Origin: Lingula anatina
Lineage: Eukaryota > Brachiopoda > Lingulata > Lingulida > Lingulidae
Length of the DNA: 64,000 bases
Assembly (NCBI RefSeq): GCF_001039355.2
Contig: NW_019775635.1
Location: forward strand, 718,121-782,120
Direction of reading: 5' to 3'
Position numbers and translations under genes: made by a program. The notes under the pieces were generated by a model. The model did not search any database, was not told the origin of the DNA, and was given only the letters and a program-made list of their open reading frames with translations. Of the stretch, positions 21,472 to 30,200 are shown piece after piece (position 1 is the stretch's first letter; every line of letters starts with the position of its first letter).

Positions 21472-23187
21472 CCTTACATATAATTCCTTTGGAATGAAAA
21501 CGTAATGTTTTTACGCTATGGATTTTAAACAGCACTTACTTCGAACACGACTAGATTTTTTATACATATTCGGGCTTAAACCATAGGAGTAAAAGCCACA
21601 CGCTTAAACTGCATTTACTACAGACTTTCTCCGGCAAAGATTAAATGTGCAGCCGTTTTGACATTTTTCGAATATATGCTTGGTTTTTTATCAAAATAGA
21701 CAAGACCATAAAATATTGTCATTCAAATGGATGCACACGCACACGCTTAGGAATCAACTGAAATCTTACGGAGTGTTTTCCAATATCATTCCTGGTTTCT
21801 GTAAAGTTTTATGCAAAGAGTGTGCACATGTCATGTCGACTTAAATATATATTTTTTTTTCTGTTCTAGCTGCTGATCCTGGATACTTGATGTCAATCAG
21901 CTGTAACATGATAACAGTTAGTTCTACCACGAAATTACCGCCATCCAATCCACCGTCTACCACTACCTCAAATGGACACAGTGGTTCTGCTTCAACTTCT
22001 GGTTTAGGTTCTGTTTCAACTTCTGGTTCAGGATCTGGTTCAAATTCTGGTTCGGGGACTGGTTCAAATTCTGGTTCAGGGACTGGATCAAATTCTGTTT
22101 CAGGTTCTGGTTCAAATTCTGGTTCGGGTGCAAATTCTGTTTCAGGTTCAGGTTCTGGGCAGCAGAATGGCACTGGACAATCAGATTCTCTTAATATTGG
22201 TAATTGTTTATGATGATTGTACATGATAGTTTTTTTTATAGATACCAAAGTAAATTAAAAAATTATATTAAGTAATATCTTTAATTATGTAGTACATTCA
22301 TGGAATACTCTAATATTAATTGAGATATCAAATGAAAATAAGGGTAGGCGGATAAAAAAAAAAGAAATTTAAGGCTTATATTTTGTATTTTATTTTTAAA
22401 ATATAATCATTAAACCCCTATCATTTTAATAATTAACTCTCCGTTTTAATTGGGATTATTCGTTTCTGTGTTTCAGGTATGATTGGGATCGTTGCTGCTG
22501 CTGTGGTGGTTATTGTTGTTGTAATTGCTGTAACTGTCATTCTGTTAAGGTAAATTCTAAGAGATAAATTTTAATTAAAATAATAATTTTGAAAGTTGGA
22601 AACCCAATCATCATTATGATGTGTTGATAACTATTTCTAAAAAATAGGATGTCGTGACCTTGCTAAGTCAAACCTGATTGTTACTGTTAAAGTTGGTGAC
22701 TGTTTGAATATATTTTTCAAGGAGAAAAAGAGGTGCTCCCGAATGGCAACCTAAGACATGTGAAGACCTTCGTTCAGCTCCCAACATGGCCACACAGCCG
22801 TCATCTGAAAAACTGCGAATGGCTGGCAGAGAAGACAGTGCCAGGAGCAACATTCACTCCCCGCCACCATTCACGCGCCAGAAAACATCCGAGTCGCTTT
22901 ATGAAGAGATTCCCTATGACAATCCATGTTTTGAAGGGGAGGATGCCAAAGCACCGGCACCGCCCCCCAGGCCCATCTCCACAATGGCACCTACACCTGG
23001 GGTGTATGCTGGAGAGTACATAGATATGACAACAGGGGCGAAGCAGTCTGCTGAAAATGCGTACATGGGTTTAAAAGGACCGCATTCAACTGCTGAATAT
23101 TCTGGGGATACGGGTAGTGAATACTATCTTACTCCAAATTCGTACATATCACTTGTACCACAAGGAGGAGAAAATGCACCAAAATGA
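9711..23187 (+). CDS. Receptor copy A: EMI-EGF-D8C-cbEGF-lectin-CUB-like transmembrane receptor
   Basis: Exons (all GT..AG): 9711-9796, 10239-10349, 12055-12173, 12418-12513, 13387-13551, 13883-13957, 15321-15446, 15678-15803, 16286-16360, 17721-17846, 18078-18203, 18607-18732, 18966-19091, 20325-20621, 21061-21405, 21870-22199, 22477-22549, 22722-23187. They sum to 2994 nt (997 aa plus stop) with every junction in phase. The order is signal peptide, EMI, EGF, half a D8C, cbEGF-type repeats, SUEL-type lectin, CUB-like module, Ser/Gly stalk, one membrane helix and a tyrosine-rich tail. It is a predicted type I cell-surface receptor, but its ligand is unknown. Odd points: the first D8C half-exon present in B and C is missing next to the N at 13359, and the 13883-15803 exon trio is repeated after the N at 16026. 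If that repeat is an artefact, the protein loses 109 residues. AATAAA signals lie at 23431 and 23621. Confidence 0.8.
10239..12173 (+). CDS. Copy A exons 2-3: EMI domain
   Basis: Exon 10239-10349 encodes a VCTR...IC....[13 protein letters not shown] pattern. Exon 12055-12173 encodes [12 protein letters not shown]....TVEYCCDGW and a closing Cys. The cysteine spacing (NVC, C, C, then a CC-pG motif and C) follows the EMI domain at the N-terminus of MEGF10-type and emilin-type proteins. EMI domains mediate protein-protein contacts. The splice falls inside the domain in phase 2. The EMI assignment is by motif and by the EGF-like exon that follows, as in MEGF proteins. The intron contains inverted-repeat elements and an (AAAT)n run. 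Confidence 0.75.
11227..11378. mobile_element. MITE-like inverted-repeat element, copy 2
   Basis: Its ends (TACCCTCTTCCAGG at 11232-11245 and CCTGGTAGAGGGTA at 11359-11372) are inverted. The interior matches the reverse complement of the element at 8764-8921, for example TTGACTTTTCACAGGATATT. It lies inside intron 2 of copy A, in the opposite orientation to copy 1. Confidence 0.65.
11387..11557. mobile_element. MITE-like element with imperfect 16-bp TIRs
   Basis: TCAGGCCTGTAGACAG at 11387-11402 pairs with CTGGCTACGGGCCTGA at 11542-11557 with two mismatches. The inner part has G-rich and C-rich tracts near opposite ends that can also pair. This resembles non-autonomous DNA transposons with CAGGCCCGTAGCCAG-type ends. 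No certain target duplication is seen. Confidence 0.55.
11903..11939. repeat. (AAAT)n microsatellite
   Basis: About nine AAAT units in intron 2 of copy A. Confidence 0.95.
12418..12513 (+). CDS. Copy A exon 4: EGF-like domain
   Basis: A single phase 1-1 exon encodes [20 protein letters not shown], then QPPYHGFTC. This is a six-cysteine EGF repeat of the MEGF/tenascin style ([12 protein letters not shown]), directly after the EMI domain. It is nearly identical to 27967-28062 and 45469-45564. Confidence 0.9.
13359..13359. other. Assembly join (single N)
   Basis: An ambiguous base 28 bp before the D8C exon. The sequence on its left diverges from the equivalent introns of copies B and C after about 13050. 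This is consistent with a collapsed gap that removed the D8C N-terminal exon. Confidence 0.7.
13387..13551 (+). CDS. Copy A exon: C-terminal half of D8C domain
   Basis: It encodes ITLEAC-like, SPDSCCE, VQIKNC and CPQAYCFG elements matching the second half of the D8C (eight-cysteine) domain of uromodulin, GP2 and OIT3 (KACAHWSGHCC...VKAC...YYVY.L...CHLAYC). In copies B and C a separate exon (28954-29160, 46449-46655) supplies the first half with DPCQNYEEL. No such exon is present here between 12513 and 13387. The reading frame still joins because the missing exon is a multiple of three, but a half D8C would probably not fold. An N at 13359 lies just before this exon, so an assembly loss is likely. 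Confidence 0.8.
13553..13637. repeat. About 46-bp tandem duplication at a splice donor
   Basis: TAAGACATATCC[A/G]GATGAGATCC through CCGAAATCTATTCT occurs twice in a row right after the D8C exon. The duplicated part starts at the donor TAAG itself. Copies B and C carry only one unit. Confidence 0.8.
13883..15803 (+). CDS. Copy A first exon trio: Cys-rich linker plus two EGF_CA domains
   Basis: Exon 13883-13957 encodes a short [15 protein letters not shown] segment. Exons 15321-15446 and 15678-15803 each encode a complete 42-residue EGF beginning DIDEC or DVDEC. These carry the calcium-binding signature D-I/V-D-E-C and the C.N..GSF.C.C..GY layout. All introns are phase 1. Calcium-binding EGFs form rigid rods and support ligand contact. 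Confidence 0.9.
14380..14960. repeat. Dispersed intronic repeat
   Basis: Blocks here (TGGTTCTCATGGAACAACCCAACC.., GGAGTATTTCAATGGT, and a CCACCAAAACGGCGATTATGG..ACCACGTGGACC run) recur at 16785-17360 through the local duplication. They also recur, more diverged, at 41722-41995 (first part) and about 19700-20010 (second part). The copies lie in introns or intergenic DNA and show no coding capacity. This fits an old interspersed repeat of unknown class. Confidence 0.55.
16026..16026. other. Assembly join (single N)
   Basis: The N separates the two copies of the 2.4-kb direct repeat. Sequence to its left matches the 3' end of the unit and sequence to its right matches the start of the unit. Confidence 0.8.
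16286..18203 (+). CDS. Copy A second exon trio (duplicate)
   Basis: Exons 16286-16360, 17721-17846 and 18078-18203 repeat the trio at 13883-15803 with a handful of substitutions (for example NLNGSFACA to NQNGSFTCV). All stay in frame with intact splice sites. If real they add two cbEGF domains and one linker. If the block is a haplotype artefact they are allelic versions of the first trio. Confidence 0.6.
18607..19091 (+). CDS. Copy A tandem-duplicated cbEGF exons
   Basis: Exons 18607-18732 and 18966-19091 each encode [20 protein letters not shown] and the rest of an EGF_CA domain. They differ by a few residues and both have phase 1 borders. The introns before them also match (GCGCCAGTTCCACCG..ATCACTGACTTTGAAGA), so intron and exon were duplicated together. 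Copies B and C have a single exon here. In fibrillin-type cbEGFs the Asn/Asp in CxNTNGSYxC is beta-hydroxylated; the motif is present. Confidence 0.92.
19092..20324. other. Copy A intron marking the swap to the A-specific back half
   Basis: This 1.2-kb intron separates modules shared with B and C from A-only modules. It contains a diverged copy of the dispersed repeat (about 19700-20010). No exon resembling the B/C back half was seen. Confidence 0.5.
20325..20621 (+). CDS. Copy A exon: SUEL-type galactose-binding lectin domain
   Basis: One 99-residue phase 1-1 exon. It has ..[19 protein letters not shown], followed by C.......C.DV...[20 protein letters not shown] and a closing FKCLP. This follows the sea-urchin egg lectin / latrophilin Gal_Lectin layout (LSC..G..I.V..A.YGR...C....C.....L..V...C.G...C.V). 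The glycine of YGR is replaced (YRQ), and the usual FGDPC loop is shortened to PQPSIQC. Rhamnose or galactose binding is therefore uncertain although the fold looks likely. Confidence 0.65.
21061..21405 (+). CDS. Copy A exon: CUB-like beta module
   Basis: A 115-residue phase 1-1 exon with four cysteines or more. It has a [15 protein letters not shown] start reminiscent of the CUB consensus (SPNFP..YPN...C.W), and FLFLFEG at the end. There are alternating hydrophobic strands and N-glycosylation sequons (NVT twice). The CUB assignment is inference; the standard CUB aromatic motifs are not all visible. The similarly placed intron phase suits an exon-shuffled extracellular domain. Confidence 0.4.
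21425..21469. repeat. (TA)n microsatellite
   Basis: About 22 TA units starting 20 bp after the donor of the CUB-like exon. Confidence 0.95.
21870..22199 (+). CDS. Copy A exon: Ser/Gly/Asn-rich stalk
   Basis: A 110-residue phase 1-1 exon. After a short AADPGYLMS lead it contains about ten imperfect repeats of the type S-G-S-G-S-N, with Thr interspersed. Such low-complexity Ser/Thr tracts just outside the membrane usually form O-glycosylated extended stalks. The antisense frame is open over 135 codons only because of this repeat and is not a gene. Confidence 0.85.
22477..22549 (+). CDS. Copy A exon: transmembrane helix
   Basis: It encodes [20 protein letters not shown] and then VILLR: about 22 uninterrupted hydrophobic residues followed by the basic stop-transfer RRKR made with the next exon. 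The phase changes from 1 to 2. Confidence 0.95.
22722..23187 (+). CDS. Copy A last exon: cytoplasmic tail with tyrosine motifs
   Basis: About 155 residues, starting with basic RRKRG and ending GGENAPK-stop. Tyrosine motifs in order: SLYEEIP (Y codon at 22900; also fits the ITIM pattern S.Y..I and the optimal Src-family SH2 ligand YEEI), PYDNPCF, GEYIDM (23017; YxxM, the class I PI3K p85 SH2 motif), AYMGL (23062), EYYLTP (about 23122) and SYISLV (23143). A Pro-rich stretch ([10 protein letters not shown]) could bind SH3 domains. The layout suggests a tyrosine-kinase-coupled receptor or adaptor tail. This is inference from motifs. Confidence 0.85.
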
Positions 23188-24755
23188 CAGTCACATTTGG
23201 TGACTTGGTTAATAAGTGCCACCGGTCTTAATTGCAGGAAAATCAGAAATGCATTTTGCATTTTTGTTGAGGGGGAAAATTTACGGTTGAGCCCTGGAGT
23301 CTTTGTTGTTGATTTATTTACGCTCCAAAGTTCCCAATCTAAAAGACATTCAAAGACAGGTCTCATTTTGTGATAGAACCCTTTCTATACAATGACACAT
23401 AAATATACTACTGTTATGTAAGGAATCACCAATAAATATTCTTTGTACAGGCAACTACATTCTTTCTGTTTTTCTTAATATTCAGCCAGGCTGTGAACAG
23501 TTGTGAATAGTTGAGCTTCTTTTAAATCTACTTCTTGAATGAGGGACTACATGACAAACACAACAATACAGCCGACTGCAACATTGACCAACAACTATTA
23601 AAAAATATCCATTTAATTACAATAAACCATATAGATGTCACATCTATATATCAAAATGCACTAATAGTTTCAAAAAGCTGCACGACTGTAAAATGATAAT
23701 GTTACTATAAACGCAATAAGTTTCTCAATGTCACATTAGCTACATACTCGTATACACATACTCATGTTAACAAAATTTACTACATTGAGTTTAAAAATCT
23801 GTACAAAAATGTAATATATAGTTTAACTTGAGAAGTTATCACTACTTCTAATAAATGGCGCAGTGTTCACCTGAATGTCATGTTCAACGAGAATCCATTT
23901 GTTTGCATCAATAGTTATCATGTACAGTTATGATATAAAATTTAATTATGAATCCGTCCAAGGAAAAGAAAATGGGAGAAAAAATTACAAGGATATGGAT
24001 AAACTTTGAAAAAAAAAACATAACCGTCTTTTTACGTCCCCTTTTCTTATATTTGTGTGGTAAAAGCCCACCCCCCACCCACCCCCAAATAACTGTAATC
24101 CAACTTTAATTACTTGAAAAGTGGAATTTAATTGTTCGGAAGCGAACGTAGTCAAGTTTAAGTTTATATATGTACATTGTACATGCATCACATAATTTCT
24201 TTTTTATTAAACTGACATTGCCGTTGGCTTTCCGACCTGTTCGAATAGATGTATTTGTTAATTTCCAAGTCAAATAGCAGAAGCCATCAATAGACAGATC
24301 ATATTTCGAATAAGAGTTTCTGTGTTTACTTACGTCTATGGTAACCCGTAAGCTTTTAGAAATAACTGAACCCGTCTTTTTAAAATGTTTTCTGTCACAA
24401 CAAATGCGTTGCACTGTCTTTGTGCAGGTGAACCTGCATCCATCACATAGGCCTATTGAAGTATACAGCGCTATGTCTTGTAGGCTACACGTTTTTCAAT
24501 ATCGCTAAAAGAAATAATTGCCTGAGGTTCCGCTCAGCAATTTTTGGGTTTTTTTTCATATTTACATTTGTAAAAACTTAATTTAGATTTTCGGAGCTGT
24601 AAATATTTAGTACATGTAGATGTGGTGCTATGATCACTGCACACAAGACAATATGTGCAAGACTCAACCAATGTGGCTAGGATCATTTACTGAAACAGTC
24701 TTAAAACTGTGAGATTAAGCGAAACTTATTACATAGACTGATTGGTGGTATTAAA
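23188..24755. other. Copy A 3' UTR and copy A-B intergenic region
   Basis: AATAAA occurs at 23431-23436 and 23621-23626, both suitable for copy A polyadenylation. From about 24315 the sequence becomes the duplicated 5' flank of copy B. No further exon was seen. Confidence 0.6.
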
Positions 24756-24841
24756 ATGTCACGGAGAATCGTTCTCGCTGCCATAGGGATTTGTGCTACG
24801 TTCGTTCTGTCATATTTTGGAGTGTCCAGCGGATTAACAGG
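24756..24841 (+). CDS. Copy B exon 1: signal peptide
   Basis: [20 protein letters not shown] plus GVSSGLTG. It has the same length, phase (2) and donor (GTAAGA) as copies A and C. Minus-strand frames over this exon are shadows. Confidence 0.9.
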
Positions 24842-26874
24842 GTAAGAGTAAAATTTTAAGACCTGCAGCTCAGATACTATGACGCCAGTGCCCTGATGTC
24901 GGGACACCTACGACCCAGGGTCCAGCTGCACCAACGAGTCGTAACTCAGGCGTAGCAGTTGCGCCTTCCCAGAGATTAAGATCGATCCAGAGATTTAGAT
25001 TTAGATCGACCTAACTCCCTGGGGGTTCACGCTAAATTGCAGTTAGCCGAGCGCGCACCATAGTTAATTACCCCCTTACGGCTTTTAGTAGGCTGACAGT
25101 AATCTAGTGAGACTCCCCACAGGAAAAGATCGATCTAAAACCTATCGGAATGGGGTCTAAATTTTTATCTCAATTTTTCTAGTAACCGTGGTTTTTGCCC
25201 TTTTTTCTTTACATTTTATATTATTCATATTTTATTATATATATACATAAAACAGAGTTTAAATCTGGGACACAGACATACCAGTCGGTTTTACAGCTGT
25301 ACATTATGGAAAAGAAATCTCTCAGAAAAGTATTTTTATTTTTTTTGGTCATCTCAGGGATCATTTACGGCACACACACACTAGAGAAAAAACAAAATTG
25401 CTCTTCGTTGCAAATTTTGGTGGGTGAAGAAAACGGGTTGTTGTGCATTACCATCGTTACCATTTTCAACTTCAGAACAAAGTACTGTCTTCCATACGCG
25501 TGAACAATACAAATCGTTCAATTTCAGGATTTAAATACCTGAAATACGCTCTGCTTCAATGTGTGAATAAATCTTGTCATCTGAGCGTGTAATCACAGAT
25601 GCATTGATCCAATCCGGTTTCGTTTCCTTTAGACTCGCACGGCAGCGAAACCACAGCTAGCGTGTAATTTCGTTTCCCATTGAGATCCGGCCCAGGGACT
25701 TAGCGTAAACAGTGCAGATTTCCCTTGATGACGTATTGACTCAGTCACATAAATATTAAATGAGACTAATTAAGTAAGTTATATCTGGAACTCACTTTTT
25801 AGTGCGTAATTCATGAAAAACGATTTCAGGTCATCGCTCTTTAACCGCCGATTCAGGATTGCAGCGTGCGCTCCCAACTCGGGGAAGTTAAGTGTATCCA
25901 TTCCTGATAATATTTGTATGTGTCTAATAATACATTTGTATGTGTCTAATAATACATTTTCCAAAATTTATGCATATAAAGCAAAATACATATTCTAAGC
26001 GGAAAGCGTGCTCACAAGATCGGCGCCATGTTTAAATTTTAATGCTCATGTCCCAATGCTGTTACCCAGTATCGTGGACATGCAGATATTTATGTAGCCA
26101 AATGTTCACAAGCACAACGAAGCTCTGTTTTTGCTCCAAATTAAGTAAGATAAGTCCATATGACTGAAATTGTCATTTATTAATGACGAAAACTAAAAAG
26201 ATACAAAGTTACAAAACTGGGGAGATAATAAACATCCCCCAAACTATATAAGTGCTAAATATAAAAATAATAAAGTAAGTTAATGAAATGTAACCAGGAT
26301 TAATTATGAAAAATATGAGAAATCACAACAGCTATAGGAGCAAAAAGGTTGGCGCAAATGAAAATAAAAGGGCGGATTTTCTCTTCATTGTTTTCCATAC
26401 ACGACTCACATTGTTAATACTTTTTGTACATTGTATTAAAAGCAGATTCGTTTCATTATTTTTCAGACATGTTTGTACCAGAACGGAAGAAAGAAACTTC
26501 ACGAGATTGGTCAAACATTATCGATCTTGCAGAACGGTAGTGCCATGTGGACTCTGGGACTGGGGCAGATGCACCAGGTAACTTTCTGTCGTAAGGGGTA
26601 CGATGAATAAATTCCCACATTAAAATATAACAAAGAAGTTAGGGGACTGCTTACATTCGAAGAAAATCATTTTTTCAATATTCTTATATTATTTAATTTT
26701 ATAAAGTGAAATCAATTATAGCGCAAAACACAGATTTTGTTTCCATAAAATGCTTATTTTGTTCTTAGAATTTTGTTTTGTCTCGTCTCATTCTAGCGTA
26801 TTTATGAATCTTGTAACCAAACATATTCAGTGCCCCCGTGATGAACATTGATATACATGTATTACAAAATGTAG

Positions 26875-26923
<49 letters not shown>

Positions 26924-27238
26924 NAAGAAGAGCTAAAATAGCCACCGTCTTCACAACGAGCAAAACAGTATACAAATAAACACGGTTTTATAACATCACC
27001 GTTTGCAACAATATTTTCGCAAGTTGAAGACTTGTTGTGGGAAGGCTGTATTTGTATATTTACAAATCGGTGAAAAGGGAATTAAAGAATATAATTTTAA
27101 AATTGATCATTTTTAATCTTTTTGGCAATTAAGGCTTTGTACAAATTATCAGTGAATTATTTTACTTTTGATTATGAAACAGCAATAATAATGATGAAGA
27201 TTATATCAGTGCTATTTATTATAAATGAAATGGTTGCG

Positions 27239-27282
<44 letters not shown>

Positions 27283-30200
27283 TGGTGAAATGTTCAGCAA
27301 CTCACAAATCCCTAATTACAGATACATGTAACCACATTTGAATAGACACAAAAAACTGTTTAATAATGTCATTAAAAACACACACACACACAAACAATCA
27401 AACAAACAAATAAACAAACAATAAATGAATAAATAAATATACCACATGTGACCCAGTGCTGAATAAAGTATTATTGGCACGGCATAAATGATTTGAAAAT
27501 TTCATCTGTAAGAAGCACATGGCTATATTACCTTTCCAGCTACTACGACTGTAGCACGTACAGCTTAGCCTACGACACTCTCCCAGTAACAGTAGAATAC
27601 TGCTGTGATGGGTGGTCCGCTGGGATCAACGCGACAAACACTAGCAGTTGCGACATACGTAAGTCGACGTATTCTTTTATAGAATTTAGACACACAAAAT
27701 AGTTTGTTTTCAATTTAATTTACAATGGGATGACACACGAAAAATGAAGATATCTGGAGTAAAATGAGTAGAATTTTCCGAAGTTTATTAATAGAATTGA
27801 GAGCCCTGCATATATCAGATCATTATGTCCGGATCTGAATACATACACAGGGCCAAAGTGCAACCGTGTTTTAGTCAAAGAAATAATGACTGTGCCCTTA
27901 GGAGGCCAGTGAAAGTTTTTATTTGCATTGCTAACAAATTAATCTGGTGAATGGATTTTGTTTCAGCTGTTTGCGCTGTAGGGTGTGAGAATAATGGCGA
28001 TTGTATAGCGCCCGACACCTGTAAATGCCAGCCGCCTTACCACGGCTTTACCTGTAACGAAAGTAAGTCATGGTCGCTGTCAGTGCAAACTAGCAATTTG
28101 TATGCACCAGAATAATATTTTTTGTGAGGTATTTATTACAATGGTGTTTATTAAAGTCACACTAAAAAGAATTCAGCATATCTCCATTACACCTTGCTTT
28201 TGAAACTGATCGCGTCTGAATTCTGTATCAGTGCCGCATAAAGAGTCATACGTTTTTATAACTAAAGAACGCATTTGCTATTAAAATAAGTCTTAATTCT
28301 GTATCAGCGCTACGTTTTATGTCTTACGTTTCTATAAATAAAGAGTGGCTTTACAACTGATATTGATCATGTGTCGATTTTACATCAATGCTGCGTGATA
28401 AGTCATACGTTTTTATAAATAGTGAGAAACAAGGACAGTTGTTTGGAAAACAAAAAAATGTTGTTCATAATTGCATAAGATCTTTTCATAATTTTCTTCT
28501 GCTTGAATATGAATACAAACCTAACGCGCTTGAAATAATTTCTTTGTTTTATAATATTTAAGAAAAAACATACCAATTAGGCCAGATAAACATGATTGGT
28601 TGCATAACAATCGCCGCCTAACGGAAAATAGGATCGGTAGACGATTTTTTTGTTATTTTTTTGTATTTTAAACACACGATGTTTAACAAGCGGTTAAAGG
28701 GCCGATGTTTTTTTGTTAGCGGTTGGGGGGGGGGGGGTATCAATCTGATCTTAGAGCATAAAAGCACAAGCATTGAGATAAGTTGGTTATTTCTCCCACT
28801 TACGACACCAAAGCCATAGCTGATATTTTTTCTTTAAAAAATAAATAATGAAAAACGTATATACAAAAAAGGGCGATTTTTTCACGGGTATGTGAGGGTC
28901 GGTCGCGTTCGTACCAAACTTATTAATTTTGTCCGGCCTTATCTATTATTTAGCTTATGACCCCTGTCAAAACTACGAGGAACTCACGGTGGGTTTTGAG
29001 AGGAGCACAAATAACACCAACTTCACCACCAATCCCAAATGTGACTCTTTACTGCTGAGGACCTGGTACAAGATAGGTCACTCACCCATCTTTCACTTGC
29101 CTACGACCTGCCCTGGGTCACCAGCTTGTGGAACGACTGGACCAGTTTGGATGAATACAAGTGAGTACTATTTGGTTAAGAAAGACCAGAGTCGTCACTT
29201 TGAGAAGTCAAAAATCCGCGTTCTTTACTTACGACGAAAACCTTGAAATAAAATCACGAATAAAGAGTACACAAGTACTTCGGCATCAAATTGCAGTCAA
29301 ACTCGGTGAACAAAGCCCTTAGAGATCGGAAGGCCAAGGCTATTCAGCTCTATTTACAGTGTCGTTTAGCAATACTGCGTAGCAAACCATGTAATCCTAA
29401 CATATTTGAAGCTTCTGGATAAACTAGTAAAATAGTGAATGCATGTTAATAGGAAAAACATCTAATTCGAGATATATTGAGCTTGCCTAAACGTAACAAT
29501 ATTTTATCACCACTGTTTTACATAATCACGGAGCTTTATATCCTATTGTGAATAGTCAGCATTGTTTTGGAGTTGTTTCAAAGAACGGAGAATTATACTT
29601 TTTATTTCAATCTAACACAAGTCTGTTAAGAAAGATGAACTCTTTGAAGACATATTCTCAAATATTAACAAGGCAATGCATGAAGCGAAAACTTCCAAGC
29701 GAATTTACTCTGTATTTTTTTCTTTTTTGTCGTTGGTTTTATTTCACTAATCCCTTACCACTTTTATCCGTTATTATTATTATTATTTTTTTTTGGTAAG
29801 TGAGTTTGTCTGTTTTTTTTTTCAAAATTGAAAATTGAAATTCCAATTATTTTGTTTGTTTGTTTCAGCCAACACGTCTATACCAGAGGGCGACATGATA
29901 ACCTTAGAAGCATGTGTTGGGTCGCCTGACAGCTGCTGTGAGTCCTTGCTGCCAGTGCAAATCAAGAATTGCACAGACTTTACGGTGTACTATCTTAGTC
30001 CGACGGTGGCATGTCCACAAGCATATTGCTTTGGTAAGACAAATCCAGATGAAATCTTAACCGAAACAATCTTTTTCTAATCAGAGGAGTATTTAAACAT
30101 TATCTTAAAAAATTGATTGAATTTAAAGAATGAAAACATTTCCAGTCTTTTTTTCTGATATCCAATGGTCAAATTATAAATTATGATATTGTAAGCACAA

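Noticed and set aside
21841-22248. Minus-strand Glu/Pro repeat protein (135 codons)
   Set aside because: It is the antisense shadow of the Ser/Gly-rich stalk exon of copy A.
26881-26922. Poly-A run as the tail of a retroposed gene
   Set aside because: No coding or target-duplication evidence; it abuts an N and is better explained as low-complexity sequence at an assembly join.
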